This document shows positions 29,349 to 40,700 of a DNA stretch of 64,000 nucleotides, piece by piece. The notes under the pieces are model-generated. The model did not search any database and had not been told where the DNA came from. It worked only from the letters and a program-made list of their open reading frames with translations. The stretch's first letter is position 1. The number at the start of each line of letters is the position of its first letter. The DNA is from Methylophilaceae bacterium (lineage in GTDB: Bacteria > Pseudomonadota > Gammaproteobacteria > Burkholderiales > Methylophilaceae). Location: positions 35,093-99,092 of the forward strand of contig JAQWQF010000006.1 in NCBI GenBank assembly GCA_029244935.1, given 5' to 3'. The position numbers and the translations under genes are program-made.

Positions 29349-30778
29349 CAACACTAGATCTTTCAAAACAATTTATTCTTAACCCAGGAAGCATAAGTTT
29401 TTCTGACCTTGATAGAATAATGCAAAAAATTACTAAAAATAATGTTGACTACGCTGATCTTTACTTTCAATATTCCAAGAATGAATTCTGGTCAATCGAG
29501 GATAGTGCAGTTAATAACGGTACTTACTCTATAGATCAAGGTGTTGGAATTAGATCTGTAAGTGGAGAAAAAAGTGCCTTTACTTATTCTGATGATATTA
29601 ATATTAATGCTCTGGATGAAGCCTGTAAGATTGTTAATGCTATTAAGAATCAAGGCCAATCAAATAACGTCCCTTTAAGGACTTCAAAAAAGAGTAGCCA
29701 ACTATACTCAACTAGCAACCCTCTAGAAAGTCTAGATAGCTTATCAAAAATTAAGTTATTAGAAAAAGTAGAGCAAATAGCCAAATCGCTTGATCCGAGG
29801 GTTAAAAAAGTCTCGGCATCATTAGCTGCTCAATATGAAATTATTCTAATTAAGAATTTTCATGGGCAATTAATTGAAGATGTAAGACCACTTGTGAGGC
29901 TTTCTATCAGTGTAATAGCAGAAGCAGATGGAAAGAGAGAACAAGGGTCATCTGGAGGTGGTGGTAGATACAATCTTGACTACTTTACCGATGACATACT
30001 CACTAAATACGCCTCTGAAGCAGTTAAACAGGCTGTAATAAACCTAGATGCAACAGCTACCCCTGCTGGTTCAATGACTGTAGTTTTAGGGTCTGGTTGG
30101 CCAGGAATTTTACTTCACGAAGCAATCGGTCATGGTCTAGAGGGGGACTTTAACAGAAAAGGTACCTCTGCATTTTCAAATAAAATAGGTACACAAGTTG
30201 CCGCCAAGGGGATTACTGTTGTTGATGATGGCACAATCAAAAATAGACGGGGATCCTTAAATGTTGACGATGAAGGTAACCAAACCCAAAACACAACGTT
30301 AATTGAGGATGGAATGCTTGTGGGCTACATTCAAGACTCATTAAATGCCAGTTTAATGAATATGGAAATTACTGGTAATGCTCGAAGAGAGTCTTATGCA
30401 CATTTACCAATGCCAAGAATGACTAACACCTATATGTTGAATGGTAAGTACCATCCTGAAGAAATTATAAAGTCGGTTGAGAATGGATTATATTCAAACA
30501 ATTTTAGTGGTGGTCAAGTAGATATCACAAATGGAAAATTTGTATTTGCAGCATCTGAGGCATGGGTAATTAAAAATGGAAAGTTAACACACCCTGTTAA
30601 AGGTGCAACGATCATAGGCAATGGTCCAGATATATTGAATAAAGTTAGTATGGTTGGTAATGACATGCAATTAGACTCCGGAGTTGGGACTTGTGGGAAA
30701 GAAGGACAAAGTGTTCCAGTTGGAGTTGGACAGCCAACATTAAAAATAGATGAAATTATCGTTGGTGGAACCGGCTAG
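29345..30778 (+). CDS. tldD: metalloprotease TldD
   Basis: One half of the TldD/TldE (PmbA) zinc peptidase that processes small modified peptides and antitoxins. 477 residues with the zinc motif HEAIGHGLEGD near residue 257 and the conserved C-terminal MVGNDMQLDSGVGTCGKEGQ. The start overlaps the yhdP stop by 4 nt (ATGA). The partner tldE/pmbA is not in the window. The yhdP-tldD order is common in proteobacteria. Confidence 0.95.
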   Translation: MTTLDLSKQFILNPGSISFSDLDRIMQKITKNNVDYADLYFQYSKNEFWSIEDSAVNNGTYSIDQGVGIRSVSGEKSAFTYSDDININALDEACKIVNAIKNQGQSNNVPLRTSKKSSQLYSTSNPLESLDSLSKIKLLEKVEQIAKSLDPRVKKVSASLAAQYEIILIKNFHGQLIEDVRPLVRLSISVIAEADGKREQGSSGGGGRYNLDYFTDDILTKYASEAVKQAVINLDATATPAGSMTVVLGSGWPGILLHEAIGHGLEGDFNRKGTSAFSNKIGTQVAAKGITVVDDGTIKNRRGSLNVDDEGNQTQNTTLIEDGMLVGYIQDSLNASLMNMEITGNARRESYAHLPMPRMTNTYMLNGKYHPEEIIKSVENGLYSNNFSGGQVDITNGKFVFAASEAWVIKNGKLTHPVKGATIIGNGPDILNKVSMVGNDMQLDSGVGTCGKEGQSVPVGVGQPTLKIDEIIVGGTG

Positions 30779-30787
30779 ATAAAAAAA

Positions 30788-31360
30788 TTATTTAACTCTA
30801 TTTTTATATTCTAAAGTTCTTGTATCAATTTCAATCTTATCACCATTATCGCAAAATAATGGCACCATTAATTCCAAGCCTGTACTAATTTTTGCTGGCT
30901 TCATAACCTTACCAGAGGTTGTATCACCTTTAACCGCTGGCTCAGTGTAGGTAATTTCTCTTACGAGTGAATTTGGTAATTCTACAGAAATGGCCTTTTC
31001 TTCATAAAATACAACTTCACAATCCATCCCATCTTCAAGGAACTTAAGAGAATCTTCCATACTTTCCTTATCCACTTCATACTGATTAAAGTCACTGTCC
31101 ATAAATATATAATTTGGATCAGAATAATATGAATAATTAACTGCTTTCTTATCTAAAATTACAACATCAAACTTATCAGTGGCCTGAAATATAGTTTCAG
31201 TTGAATTATCTGTCAATAAATTTTTTAATTTCATTTTTACTATTGCAGCATTCTGCCTTCTACCTGATTTTGAGACATTATATTCAGATTTATGAACCAC
31301 CATAGGCGATGAATCTACCATAATTACATTACCTACCCTTACTTCCTGTGCCGTTTTCAT
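30788..31360 (-). CDS. efp: elongation factor P, arginine type with extended hairpin
   Basis: Rescues ribosomes stalled at proline runs. 190 residues, three beta-barrel domains, with the family signatures [19 protein letters not shown] and [11 protein letters not shown]. The tRNA-facing hairpin reads [19 protein letters not shown]. This is the arginine type that EarP rhamnosylates (Pseudomonas has FNKSGRNAAVVKMK), but with four extra residues around the tip; the modified arginine would be R34. earP, often adjacent in betaproteobacteria, is not in this window. It ends 9 nt from the convergent tldD. Confidence 0.94.
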   Translation of the reverse strand: MKTAQEVRVGNVIMVDSSPMVVHKSEYNVSKSGRRQNAAIVKMKLKNLLTDNSTETIFQATDKFDVVILDKKAVNYSYYSDPNYIFMDSDFNQYEVDKESMEDSLKFLEDGMDCEVVFYEEKAISVELPNSLVREITYTEPAVKGDTTSGKVMKPAKISTGLELMVPLFCDNGDKIEIDTRTLEYKNRVK

Positions 31361-31427
31361 AATAAAGAATCTTAACTATATTTTTTGATACTCAAATTAT
31401 ACTTGAAATTAACTTATCAACAATTTA

Positions 31428-31958
31428 TTAATAGTAAACCTCAAGCACTGAATAAGACCTTTCATCTTTGGTAGTCTCAACATTAACAATATCTCCTACA
31501 GACCTACCCATCAGTGATTTAGCTAAAGGTGAAATCCAGCTAATATTTTCAGGGGCGTGATTAATCTCTTGAGCCCCCACAATTCTTATGGTCAGTAACT
31601 TACTTTTAATATCATCATTTATAACAACAAATGCACCAAAAAAAATTTGCTTTTCGGGTGCTACAATATCTCGACGAACGATCTCAGCATCCTCTATATT
31701 AATAATCAAATATTTAATTCTAGAGTCAATCTGACGTAATTTTTTTTTACCGTATATATAATCGCCATTTTCACTTCGATCTCCATTACCAGCCGCCCAA
31801 CTTACAACCTTAACAATTCCTGGTCGCTCAATCTTTATCAATTGATTTAGTTCGTCCTGTAATTTTTTAAAACCTTCAGGTGTTATGTAATTTTTAATAA
31901 ATATTCTCTTATACTTAATTAGAACTAATTTCCTATTACTCGAGTTACAATTATCCAT
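31428..31958 (-). CDS. greB: transcript cleavage factor GreB
   Basis: Stimulates RNA cleavage by backtracked RNA polymerase. The GreA/GreB coiled coil carries the catalytic acidic tip in GDRSENGDYIYGKKKLR, and the C-terminal FKBP-like domain contains SPLAKSLMGRSVGDIVNVET. WAAGNGDRSENGDY and the basic patch favour GreB over GreA. The only ATG/GTG/TTG start is ATG 31958, which gives an N-terminal extension of about 18 residues compared with E. coli GreB; a rare ATT or ATA start near residue 19-21 cannot be excluded. The start codon overlaps the start of the divergent plus-strand gene. Confidence 0.88.
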   Translation of the reverse strand: MDNCNSSNRKLVLIKYKRIFIKNYITPEGFKKLQDELNQLIKIERPGIVKVVSWAAGNGDRSENGDYIYGKKKLRQIDSRIKYLIINIEDAEIVRRDIVAPEKQIFFGAFVVINDDIKSKLLTIRIVGAQEINHAPENISWISPLAKSLMGRSVGDIVNVETTKDERSYSVLEVYY

Positions 31959-34596
31959 GATGTTTACAAATTCTTATAATGCGATTTTATGCCAAACTGA
32001 AAATCAAGTTAATGATATTCAGATGATATTTAGGAATAAAAATAAAAATACCCCTATTCCAGAAATTAAAGTAATTGATCGTTGGCTATTTGAGAAATTT
32101 GAAGAATTCTGCATGATTAAATTTTCAGATAAAAATTACAAGTTACTTAATGGGATAGATGAAAAGTTTATATGGGAAGAAATTATAAAATCTGAGAAAG
32201 TCCTATCAAAACCTAATTTTGCACAACATGACATTGAAAACCTCTGTCAATTGGCGCGAACAGCAAATAAACAAATTGAAGAATATTGTATAAATAAAGA
32301 AGATTTAAGAGAAAATACTGCCACAAATGGAATTATTATGAAGTGGCGAGAGAAATTTAAAGAAAGATGTAAGCATCTCAAAATAAATCCATTGTATGAA
32401 TTTATACCTTTTTTTATTGAACAACAAAAAAACAAAAACATTATTAATGGGCAATCACTATGCATAATAGGTTCTGATACTAACCTAATTATTTATACCA
32501 AATTAATTGACATCCTAAGCAGAACAAATAATGTAACAAAGTACGAAGAGAATAATGGAGCTAGCAACAAAATAAAAGTATATGCATGCGATGACTATCA
32601 AGCAGAACTGCATGCTGTTACAGATTGGATCAAAGCGAAACATGACCAAAAACTAAACCATCTTCTAATAATTAGTCCAGTGTTAGAAAAATTTCAAATA
32701 AAACTACAAAATCATATCGATCGAGAAATTCAACCTAAAATATTTACAAATATTGAATATGAAAATATCTATAACTCAAGCCTCAGAAGACCTTTATCAA
32801 AAGAACCAATAATTAGCGCTACATTTAATCTAATAAAACTTAATATGAGCGGAGAAGTATCAACAGAAATTATTTGTGATTTACTTAAATTTAATAATTG
32901 GATTGATGATCAAGAACAACAAGATAGAGAGAAATTAGCCCATTATATTTCCAGTAAAAATATAAAAAAAATCAGCCTAAATAGGCTAATGGGCATAATT
33001 CGTAATGACACTAAATTAAAAGATTTAGGTCTCAATAAACTTGAAATTATCCTTAACGAAATTATAAAAAATCAGGAATTATGGGTTAATTCTAATTATA
33101 TTAATGAATGGGTAACTCTTACAAGATTGTTCCTAGATACCATTCAATTAGGAGAAATTAATAAATTATTACCATTTGAAATCAATAATATAGATACTTT
33201 TTATAAATCATTACATCAATTATATTTAAATAAAATATTTACAAAAAAAATTACATTTTCAGAGTATTTAGAGAAATTAAGCTTTTACTTAGAAGGCTTT
33301 GTTCCGGAGCCATATAACGATAATGCAACAATTGATATATATGGATTTGATGAATACCCAATAAAAAAATATGACGCGATTTGGGTAATGAATATGAATG
33401 ATACTTACTACCCTGGAAACAAGCAGATCAATCCATTTTTATCAAAAAAAATTCAAGATAAGTACCATATTAATGACAATCATAGTTTAAAAATTGACCT
33501 TGAGACTAAGCTAAAGAGAATAAAAAACTCTTCAGAAGACATAACAATTTCATACTCCAAAGAAGACCAAGATATAAGTCTTGAAAAAACTAAATTACCA
33601 AATGAAATTGATATTATTTCTGATGAGGATTATGTTGATAAAAAAGAACCGTATAATAATAGTGAAGATGAAGAAATTATTGAGGACCATTTAGCCCCTC
33701 CCCTGAATTCTGAGCTTGTTGAAATCCACCAAGGAATTAAATGCCTAGAGGCTCAGCTAATTTGCCCAGCATGGGCATTTTATAGCTTTAGGCTTGGTGC
33801 AGAAGGTTATGAATTTGATGTACAAGACGAAATATCACCAATGGCTAGAGGAAATCTCGCACATAAAGTATTAGAACTCTTTTGGAGGTCTATGAACCAC
33901 TCAGATAAACTTTTAAATATCCTAGATTCTGACCTGGCAATTAAAATTGATGAGATTGTTAATACTGCAATTACTGACTATAGAAAAAACTATCCATTGA
34001 TGCCAAAAGTTCTTATTGAAGTAGAAAGGAAGCAGCTTAAGCAGACCTTAACTAAATGGGTGGATGTTGAAAAAAAACGTAACCATGAGTTTGAAATCAT
34101 AAATACGGAAGAAAAACATCAAATAAATATTGATCGTATGCAATTTAATATAAAAATTGATCGAATTGATTTAATCGACTCTAATAAAAAAATTATTATT
34201 GATTACAAAACTGGAGAAACAGAATCAATCAATAGTCTCTATAAGGATAGTTTAAACAGTTTACAGCTACCTATCTACGCATGCTTTAGCAATCACAAAG
34301 ATATTGATGGAGTTGTGTATGCAAAATTAAACAGAAAAAAATACACGCTAAACGGTATATCGAGAGAAAAGCTTGCGGCCTACGTCAAATTTAATGATAA
34401 GAAAAACCCAAAAATTCGAACATGGGATGAATTATTAACATTTTGGCATAACAAAATTAATTCTATAGCCTCAGACTATCTATCAGGAAAGGCTGAAGTT
34501 GTTGTATTTGATGAGGATGATTTGAAATACTGTAAGGTAAAATCCATTCTTCGTTTATCTGATAGTAGCCACTATAACTCTGCAAACTCGGAATGA
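31957..34596 (+). CDS. AddB-like PD-(D/E)XK exonuclease, probable DNA repair protein
   Basis: 879 residues. The C-terminal nuclease domain shows KIDRIDL and IIIDYKTGE (about 727-750), the PD-(D/E)XK core, and the preceding SCLEAQLICPAWAFYSF-like segment near 594. Length and layout match the betaproteobacterial AddB-related family modelled as TIGR03623. There is no Walker A motif in the N-terminus. Of the usual C-terminal cysteines only one remains (DDLKYCKVKSILRL), so an AddB-type iron-sulfur cluster is unlikely. It overlaps the UvrD-like partner by 4 nt, so both probably form a RecBCD/AddAB-like complex for double-strand break processing. Start ATG 31957 or 31960. Confidence 0.8.
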   Translation: MMFTNSYNAILCQTENQVNDIQMIFRNKNKNTPIPEIKVIDRWLFEKFEEFCMIKFSDKNYKLLNGIDEKFIWEEIIKSEKVLSKPNFAQHDIENLCQLARTANKQIEEYCINKEDLRENTATNGIIMKWREKFKERCKHLKINPLYEFIPFFIEQQKNKNIINGQSLCIIGSDTNLIIYTKLIDILSRTNNVTKYEENNGASNKIKVYACDDYQAELHAVTDWIKAKHDQKLNHLLIISPVLEKFQIKLQNHIDREIQPKIFTNIEYENIYNSSLRRPLSKEPIISATFNLIKLNMSGEVSTEIICDLLKFNNWIDDQEQQDREKLAHYISSKNIKKISLNRLMGIIRNDTKLKDLGLNKLEIILNEIIKNQELWVNSNYINEWVTLTRLFLDTIQLGEINKLLPFEINNIDTFYKSLHQLYLNKIFTKKITFSEYLEKLSFYLEGFVPEPYNDNATIDIYGFDEYPIKKYDAIWVMNMNDTYYPGNKQINPFLSKKIQDKYHINDNHSLKIDLETKLKRIKNSSEDITISYSKEDQDISLEKTKLPNEIDIISDEDYVDKKEPYNNSEDEEIIEDHLAPPLNSELVEIHQGIKCLEAQLICPAWAFYSFRLGAEGYEFDVQDEISPMARGNLAHKVLELFWRSMNHSDKLLNILDSDLAIKIDEIVNTAITDYRKNYPLMPKVLIEVERKQLKQTLTKWVDVEKKRNHEFEIINTEEKHQINIDRMQFNIKIDRIDLIDSNKKIIIDYKTGETESINSLYKDSLNSLQLPIYACFSNHKDIDGVVYAKLNRKKYTLNGISREKLAAYVKFNDKKNPKIRTWDELLTFWHNKINSIASDYLSGKAEVVVFDEDDLKYCKVKSILRLSDSSHYNSANSE

Positions 34597-37500
34597 TGGT
34601 AAAAACAAACGAAATTGATGATGAAAATGTAAGAGCTGAAGTTATTAATGATCCTAGTTCTTTTATCCTTTCTGCCCCAGCAGGATCAGGAAAAACAACG
34701 TTACTAGCTAAGAGAATTGTAAAACGTCTATTAGAGGTTAATGACCCAAACGAAATTATCGCATTAACCTTCACAAAAAAAGCAGCAAATGAAATGAGTA
34801 ATAAAGTTAAGGCTGTTCTTAAAAGGACGGAAAAGACCTTTGATGGCCCTTTTATACAAGAACAATTAAATAAGCACTCCAAAAAAAATAATTGGGACGA
34901 TAACTATATAGGCAATTTAAAAATAATGACTTTAGATTCGCTAGCCTTTCAAATATTGCGAAAAGAACCACTTTTAAGTGATTACCCAAAAGTTGAAGAG
35001 TTGACTGAGACCCTTAATGACTTATATGAAATAGCCATTAATGAAGTTATTAAAGAACCTCAAAATTATCAGGATGTAGAGAAGGTACTTTTATATCTTA
35101 ATGAAAATCACCAGACTATTGTTAATGAGTTTGTGGAAATGTTAAAGAAAAGGGACCAATGGTTGCCGCCTCTTATTGAGCTATCAAAATTCAACGACAG
35201 CCAAATTGAGGAGTTTTACATTAGCTCCTACCATAAGGAAATGGGCAAAAGGATTGATGAGATTAATAAGTTATTTACGGCATTAGAGATTGAGGAATTA
35301 AGAGCAATTTACATAGAGCTAAAATCAAAAAAAAATCCTGAGTTACAACAGCAATTTGATCCTAAAAATACAGAATCCTGGAAAGATTTACTTAGTTTAA
35401 TCTATACGAAAGAGCATACTATTAGGGCTAAATTTAAGGATAAGATGCTTGAAAAAATTTCTAAAATATTTAATAAAAATATCAATAAAATTAGTATTTT
35501 AAAAGATTTTAATAATGTTTTAAATGAAGATAATATAAAAGATATTTTTCCAATAATGCCTTCCCTATTTAGATTATTAACGCTTATGTATGCCGAGCTA
35601 AAGATAGCACTTAAAGGGAAAAACCAAATTGATTTTACTGAGGTGCAATTGACAGCAATTGCCGTATTAAAAGAGCGTCCAATTGAGGTTGTTCTTGGTC
35701 ATGACGTCTCTCATATTTTCGTTGACGAATACCAGGACACCAATGACACACAGGAAGCCTTTTTAAAATTGATAACCAATAATTTTCATTATGATCCGAG
35801 TAAATCCTTGTTTATTGTTGGTGACTCAATGCAATCTATATACAGATTTCGTAAAGCTGAAGTTAAGCATTTTATTAATGCTAAGAGAGATGGTATTGGT
35901 GGATTAAAATTAAAGAATCGAGAGTTAAATAAAAATTTTAGGTCATGCGAAAAAATCATTAACTGGTGTAACGACTATATGCCTATGATATTCCCACAGG
36001 AAAATTCAGATAAAGGTGCAGCTCCTTATTTACCTTTTACTTATGGCGGCGAGGAGGTGGGGGATGGAACATCAATTCACTACCTCCAAACAAATGCTTT
36101 TACAAAAAAAAGCTTGTTTAGGGCAGAAGCAAAATTTGTCGTTGAGAAAATAGAATCGCTTAGAAAAGAAAAACCCGGTCTTGAAATAGCGATGTTAACT
36201 AGAACTCGACAAACTATAAGAGAGATTCTTAGTGAAATGCGCCGTAAAAAAATTCCCTTCAAGGCTATTGGAATTGATCAGGTTAAAGACCAACAAATAT
36301 ATCAAGATATTATGTCTCTCACTAAAGCACTTTACAATCTAGATGACAAGGTCCACTGGATAGCAATATTAAGAGCACCATGGTGCGGACTAGACCTTAG
36401 GTCTCTTTCTATCTTATTTGAATATAACCACAATAAAGATGCTTGGGAGGTCATTAATGACACTAATATCACTAATAAGCTTGATGAAGATAACAAGAAG
36501 AGACTATATTTCTTAAGAAATGTTATTACAAGAACAATAGGTTATAGAGGTAGGGTGTCTCATCGATTTTTCATAGAATCAGTTTGGAGAATGTTGATGG
36601 GTGATAAATGTTTAAGAGATAATGATGATTTAGATCATATAGACACATTTCTAGATCTAGTAGATGAATGTAGTAATTCATTATCAATAAATTTTAATAA
36701 ATTAGATAAGATCACGGATGAGATACATATTACAAATAATACAACCGGTAAAAATCCAGTTAAAATTTCCACGATACATGCTGCAAAAGGATTGGAATAT
36801 GATTGTGTGATTCTTCCAAACCTAAATAGAAGAGTAAAGCCTGATGATAAGCCCTTAATCCTTCTTGATGGGGATAATTTAATTTCAATTAAGAATAATA
36901 ACGAAAAGACAGAAAATCTTTTCAACTATAACTGGAAAAAAGAAAGAATTAGGATAGAAAATGAGCAGATAAGATTATTGTATGTCGCTATCACAAGAGC
37001 AAAAAAAGAGTGTCATTTAATTTTTTCAATTAATGAGAAGAAAATTGAAGAAGACGATGAAGAAATTACAATTAAGGAAGATAGGATTACAAAAATTGAG
37101 AATGACCCAAATATTGAAGGAAATAGTCTTCTTAAAATTTTATGGCCAATTGTCAGAGATAAAGAAATCATAAAAATTAAAGCAGAAAAACCCTTAAAAA
37201 TTGATGCCAATATTCCAAAATTAAGGCGCTTAAAGATAGAGCATTATTCTCAAGAAATAGAAGCACATCCTCCATCCCCTAAACATGAAATAAAGAAAAA
37301 CCATCAAAATAATATCCATACATTCACTGGGATATTAATTCATAAATATTATAAATTAATTATTAAAAATCAAGAAGATATAAATAAAATATTAAGTAAT
37401 AAATTAGATTTTATTATGGCATATTTTAATGATTATGGCTTCAAGCTCAACGAAATAAAAGAAGCAAAGAAGGTTATAACCAGCTCATTAAGTTCCTTAC

Positions 37501-37796
37501 TAAATAGCAAGGATGGAAAATGGATTTACCAACTTTACCAAGATGACATAATGGAAGCTGAGTATTTATTTGATGAAGAAAATATATTTGAAAAACGTAT
37601 CCCTGATAGAACTTTTATCCATGATAATAAAAGATGGATTGTGGATTACAAAGTCGTATTTAATGATAAAAATTTAATCCCAGAAGCAAAAAAGCATACT
37701 ACTCAACTTAAAAAGTATGAAGCATTATTTGATGATAAATATCAAATTCAAAAAGCAATTTATTTTACCGCTCAAGGTTATTTAGTTCTTCTTTGA
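34593..37796 (+). CDS. UvrD/AddA-like helicase-nuclease
   Basis: 1067 residues, superfamily 1A helicase: Walker A APAGSGKTT (28-36), FTKKAANEM, DEEx-box variant VDEYQDTND near 377, GDSMQSIYRFRKAEV, and motif VI LLYVAITRAKKE. A C-terminal PD-(D/E)XK nuclease motif is seen in RWIVDYKVVFND near 1015. Domain order matches AddA (RecB-like). It is translationally coupled to the AddB-like gene and its 3' end overlaps the convergent mfd by 15 nt. Expected role: DNA end resection for recombination. Confidence 0.87.
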   Translation: MMVKTNEIDDENVRAEVINDPSSFILSAPAGSGKTTLLAKRIVKRLLEVNDPNEIIALTFTKKAANEMSNKVKAVLKRTEKTFDGPFIQEQLNKHSKKNNWDDNYIGNLKIMTLDSLAFQILRKEPLLSDYPKVEELTETLNDLYEIAINEVIKEPQNYQDVEKVLLYLNENHQTIVNEFVEMLKKRDQWLPPLIELSKFNDSQIEEFYISSYHKEMGKRIDEINKLFTALEIEELRAIYIELKSKKNPELQQQFDPKNTESWKDLLSLIYTKEHTIRAKFKDKMLEKISKIFNKNINKISILKDFNNVLNEDNIKDIFPIMPSLFRLLTLMYAELKIALKGKNQIDFTEVQLTAIAVLKERPIEVVLGHDVSHIFVDEYQDTNDTQEAFLKLITNNFHYDPSKSLFIVGDSMQSIYRFRKAEVKHFINAKRDGIGGLKLKNRELNKNFRSCEKIINWCNDYMPMIFPQENSDKGAAPYLPFTYGGEEVGDGTSIHYLQTNAFTKKSLFRAEAKFVVEKIESLRKEKPGLEIAMLTRTRQTIREILSEMRRKKIPFKAIGIDQVKDQQIYQDIMSLTKALYNLDDKVHWIAILRAPWCGLDLRSLSILFEYNHNKDAWEVINDTNITNKLDEDNKKRLYFLRNVITRTIGYRGRVSHRFFIESVWRMLMGDKCLRDNDDLDHIDTFLDLVDECSNSLSINFNKLDKITDEIHITNNTTGKNPVKISTIHAAKGLEYDCVILPNLNRRVKPDDKPLILLDGDNLISIKNNNEKTENLFNYNWKKERIRIENEQIRLLYVAITRAKKECHLIFSINEKKIEEDDEEITIKEDRITKIENDPNIEGNSLLKILWPIVRDKEIIKIKAEKPLKIDANIPKLRRLKIEHYSQEIEAHPPSPKHEIKKNHQNNIHTFTGILIHKYYKLIIKNQEDINKILSNKLDFIMAYFNDYGFKLNEIKEAKKVITSSLSSLLNSKDGKWIYQLYQDDIMEAEYLFDEENIFEKRIPDRTFIHDNKRWIVDYKVVFNDKNLIPEAKKHTTQLKKYEALFDDKYQIQKAIYFTAQGYLVLL

Positions 37797-40700
37797 TATT
37801 AAATCTTTTAAAATATTTCTCACAAACATGACTCTATCTTCAACCAACTCAATCGATATTGTAATTTTTAGTTTGTCTGGACCATTCATCTTGTAGCGTT
37901 GGTCAGACTGAATTAAATCAATAATTTTAATTGGGTCGATATCAATGTCTTTTGAGAATGTTAATTCAATAATACTCTTCCCAGCATCAACTTTTACTAT
38001 TTCATACCCATCAATATCTATTCTAAGCTGATGAAATAGAATCAAGTTCTTGGTTTGCTCTGGCATTAGACCAAATCGATCAATTAGCTCTTCCTTTAGT
38101 TCATTTAACTGCTCTTTATTATTTGTATTTGATAATCTCTTATAAATAATCAGTCGTTCATTTACGTTTTGGCAGTATGTGTGAGGTAGTATTGTTGGTA
38201 CATGTATATTAATATCTTTTGCTATATTTAGGGGTTTATCTACGTCTAATCTCTTGCCATCTTTTAATTGTTTTACTGCATGGTTTAGCATATCGATGTA
38301 AAGGTTAAATCCAATCTCATGTATTTCTCCACTCTGATTATCCCCCAATAATTCGCCTGCACCCCTTATCTCCAGGTCATGAATTGCTAAATAGTATCCA
38401 GCACCCAGATCCTCAAGCAACTGAATAGCCTCTAGCCGTTTTTTTGCATGAGATGTAATTTTTTTATCTTCATCTAATAGGAGATACGCATAGGCCTGGT
38501 GATGAGACCTCCCCACCCTCCCACGTAATTGATGAAGTTGAGCTAGTCCAAACTTATCTGATCTATTAATGATAATTGTATTAGCTGTCGGGATATCAAT
38601 GCCTGTTTCTATAATGGTTGTACACAGTAACAAATTAATTCTTTGCTGATGGAAGTCTTGCATAACATGCTCAAGCTCCTGCTCCCGTAATTGTCCATGA
38701 GCAACCCCTATACGAGCTTCGGGTAATAATTCTTCTAATTTTTCACAAATTGATTGAATAGTATTAACTTCATTATGTAAAAAATAAACCTGCCCCCCTC
38801 GATTAAACTCACGCAGAACTGCCTCTCTAATTATTCCTTTACTATGATCGACTACAAATGTTTTAATCGACAGTCTTTTTTGAGGTGGGGTGGCAATAAT
38901 AGAAAACTCTCTCAAACCCTCCATTGCCATTGATAAGGTTCTAGGAATAGGCGTTGCAGTCAGGGTTAATACATCTACATTTGTACGGAATGATTTAAGC
39001 TCTTCTTTTTGACGAACGCCAAAACGATGCTCTTCGTCAATAATCACAAGGCCCAAATCCTTAAATTTTATATCTGATTGCAAAAGTCGATGAGTTCCGA
39101 TAATTATATCTACTTGTCCTTGAGATAATTTTAGAATTGATTCGGCCTGCTCTTTCTTTGTCTTAAATCTTGATATTTCATTTATTTTTACGGGCCAACT
39201 TGCAAATCGATCACAAAAATTATTATAGTGTTGCTCTGCAAGTAAGGTTGTCGGAACCAGAATAACAACCTGCTTACCGCTCATTACAGATATAAATGCC
39301 GCTCTTAGCGCTACCTCTGTTTTGCCAAAGCCAACATCACCACAAATCAACCGATCCATAGGCCTTTTTGATTCCATGTCTTTAATAACACTTTCAATAG
39401 CCTCTTTCTGATCTGGAGTTTCTTCGAATGGAAAACCTTCCACAAAACGCTCGTAATCCACTAAATTTATTTTTGAACTGTACCCTTCTTTAAGCGATCT
39501 CTTTGAATATAAATTTAATAAATCTGCAGCAGTATCATGAATTTGAATTAATGCCTTTCTTTTAGCTTTTTCCCAAGTTCCTGAACCTAATTTATGGAGT
39601 GGTGCAGTCTCCATTGGGCCTCCAGAATACCTTGAGATTGAATGTAACTGAGAAACTGGTACATAAAGCTTATCCTCATTTGCATAGTGAAGTTGAAGAA
39701 ACTCTGTAACACCATCACCCAGATTAAGGTCAACTAATCCCTTATAACGACCAACACCGTGATGTTCGTGGACCACTGGATCGTCTATATTTAACTCCGT
39801 GAGATCCTTTACAATAACTTCACTATTAAAATTTTTATCTCTAGTTGAGCGCTTGGATTGCTTTATAAAGTTTGGAAATATCTCTGCTTCAGTGACCACT
39901 ATAAATTCATCAGAGACAAATCCATTATGTAATGGACTCACAATAAGGCTAAATTGATTCGGTTCGAGCAGAAAGTGAGACCATGTATCTACTGATTTAT
40001 GGTTTATCTCAGATTGATTTAGAAGATCAGACAAACTCTCTCTTCTACCAAGACCCTCTGCACATATTAGTACCTTTTTATTTTTCTGATCTTGATAATT
40101 TTTTAGTTTAAATAAAGGTAAATCTTTTGCTCTTTCAATACTTAGATCCGGCAAAGTTTCAAGCAATTCATTACTCTTCCTCTTTAACTCAGGATAGCAA
40201 TTAAGAGATTTAAAAAAAATATCAGGTCTTAAAAGTAAGTCTTCTGGACTTAGGATTGGTCGATCAGTGTCGTAAGCATATAATTTAAACCTACCTTCTG
40301 TCTCATCCCAATAATTCTGAGCAGAAGCAGCTAAGTTATTAGACTTTATGGTGATATCTTTTGGATCGAGGTAATCAAAAATGGTATTTGTCGTTTCATA
40401 GAATAAAGGTAAGTACCACTCCATACCGGCAAATGGGATGCCTTTGCTAATTGTCTTGTAAATTTTTGATTTAGAAGGATCACCTTCAAATTTCTCTCTA
40501 TAATTCTGCCTGAATGCAGTAACACCAGTATCATCAAGTGGGCATTCCTTTGCAGGCAAAAGTTTAATTTCATTAACTGGATATAAGCTCCTTTGAGTAT
40601 CAGCATCAAATGTTCTTATTGAGTCAATTTCATTGTCAAAAAAATCAATACGGTAAGGCACAATTGATCCCATCGGGAATAAGTCAATAATTCCACCTCG

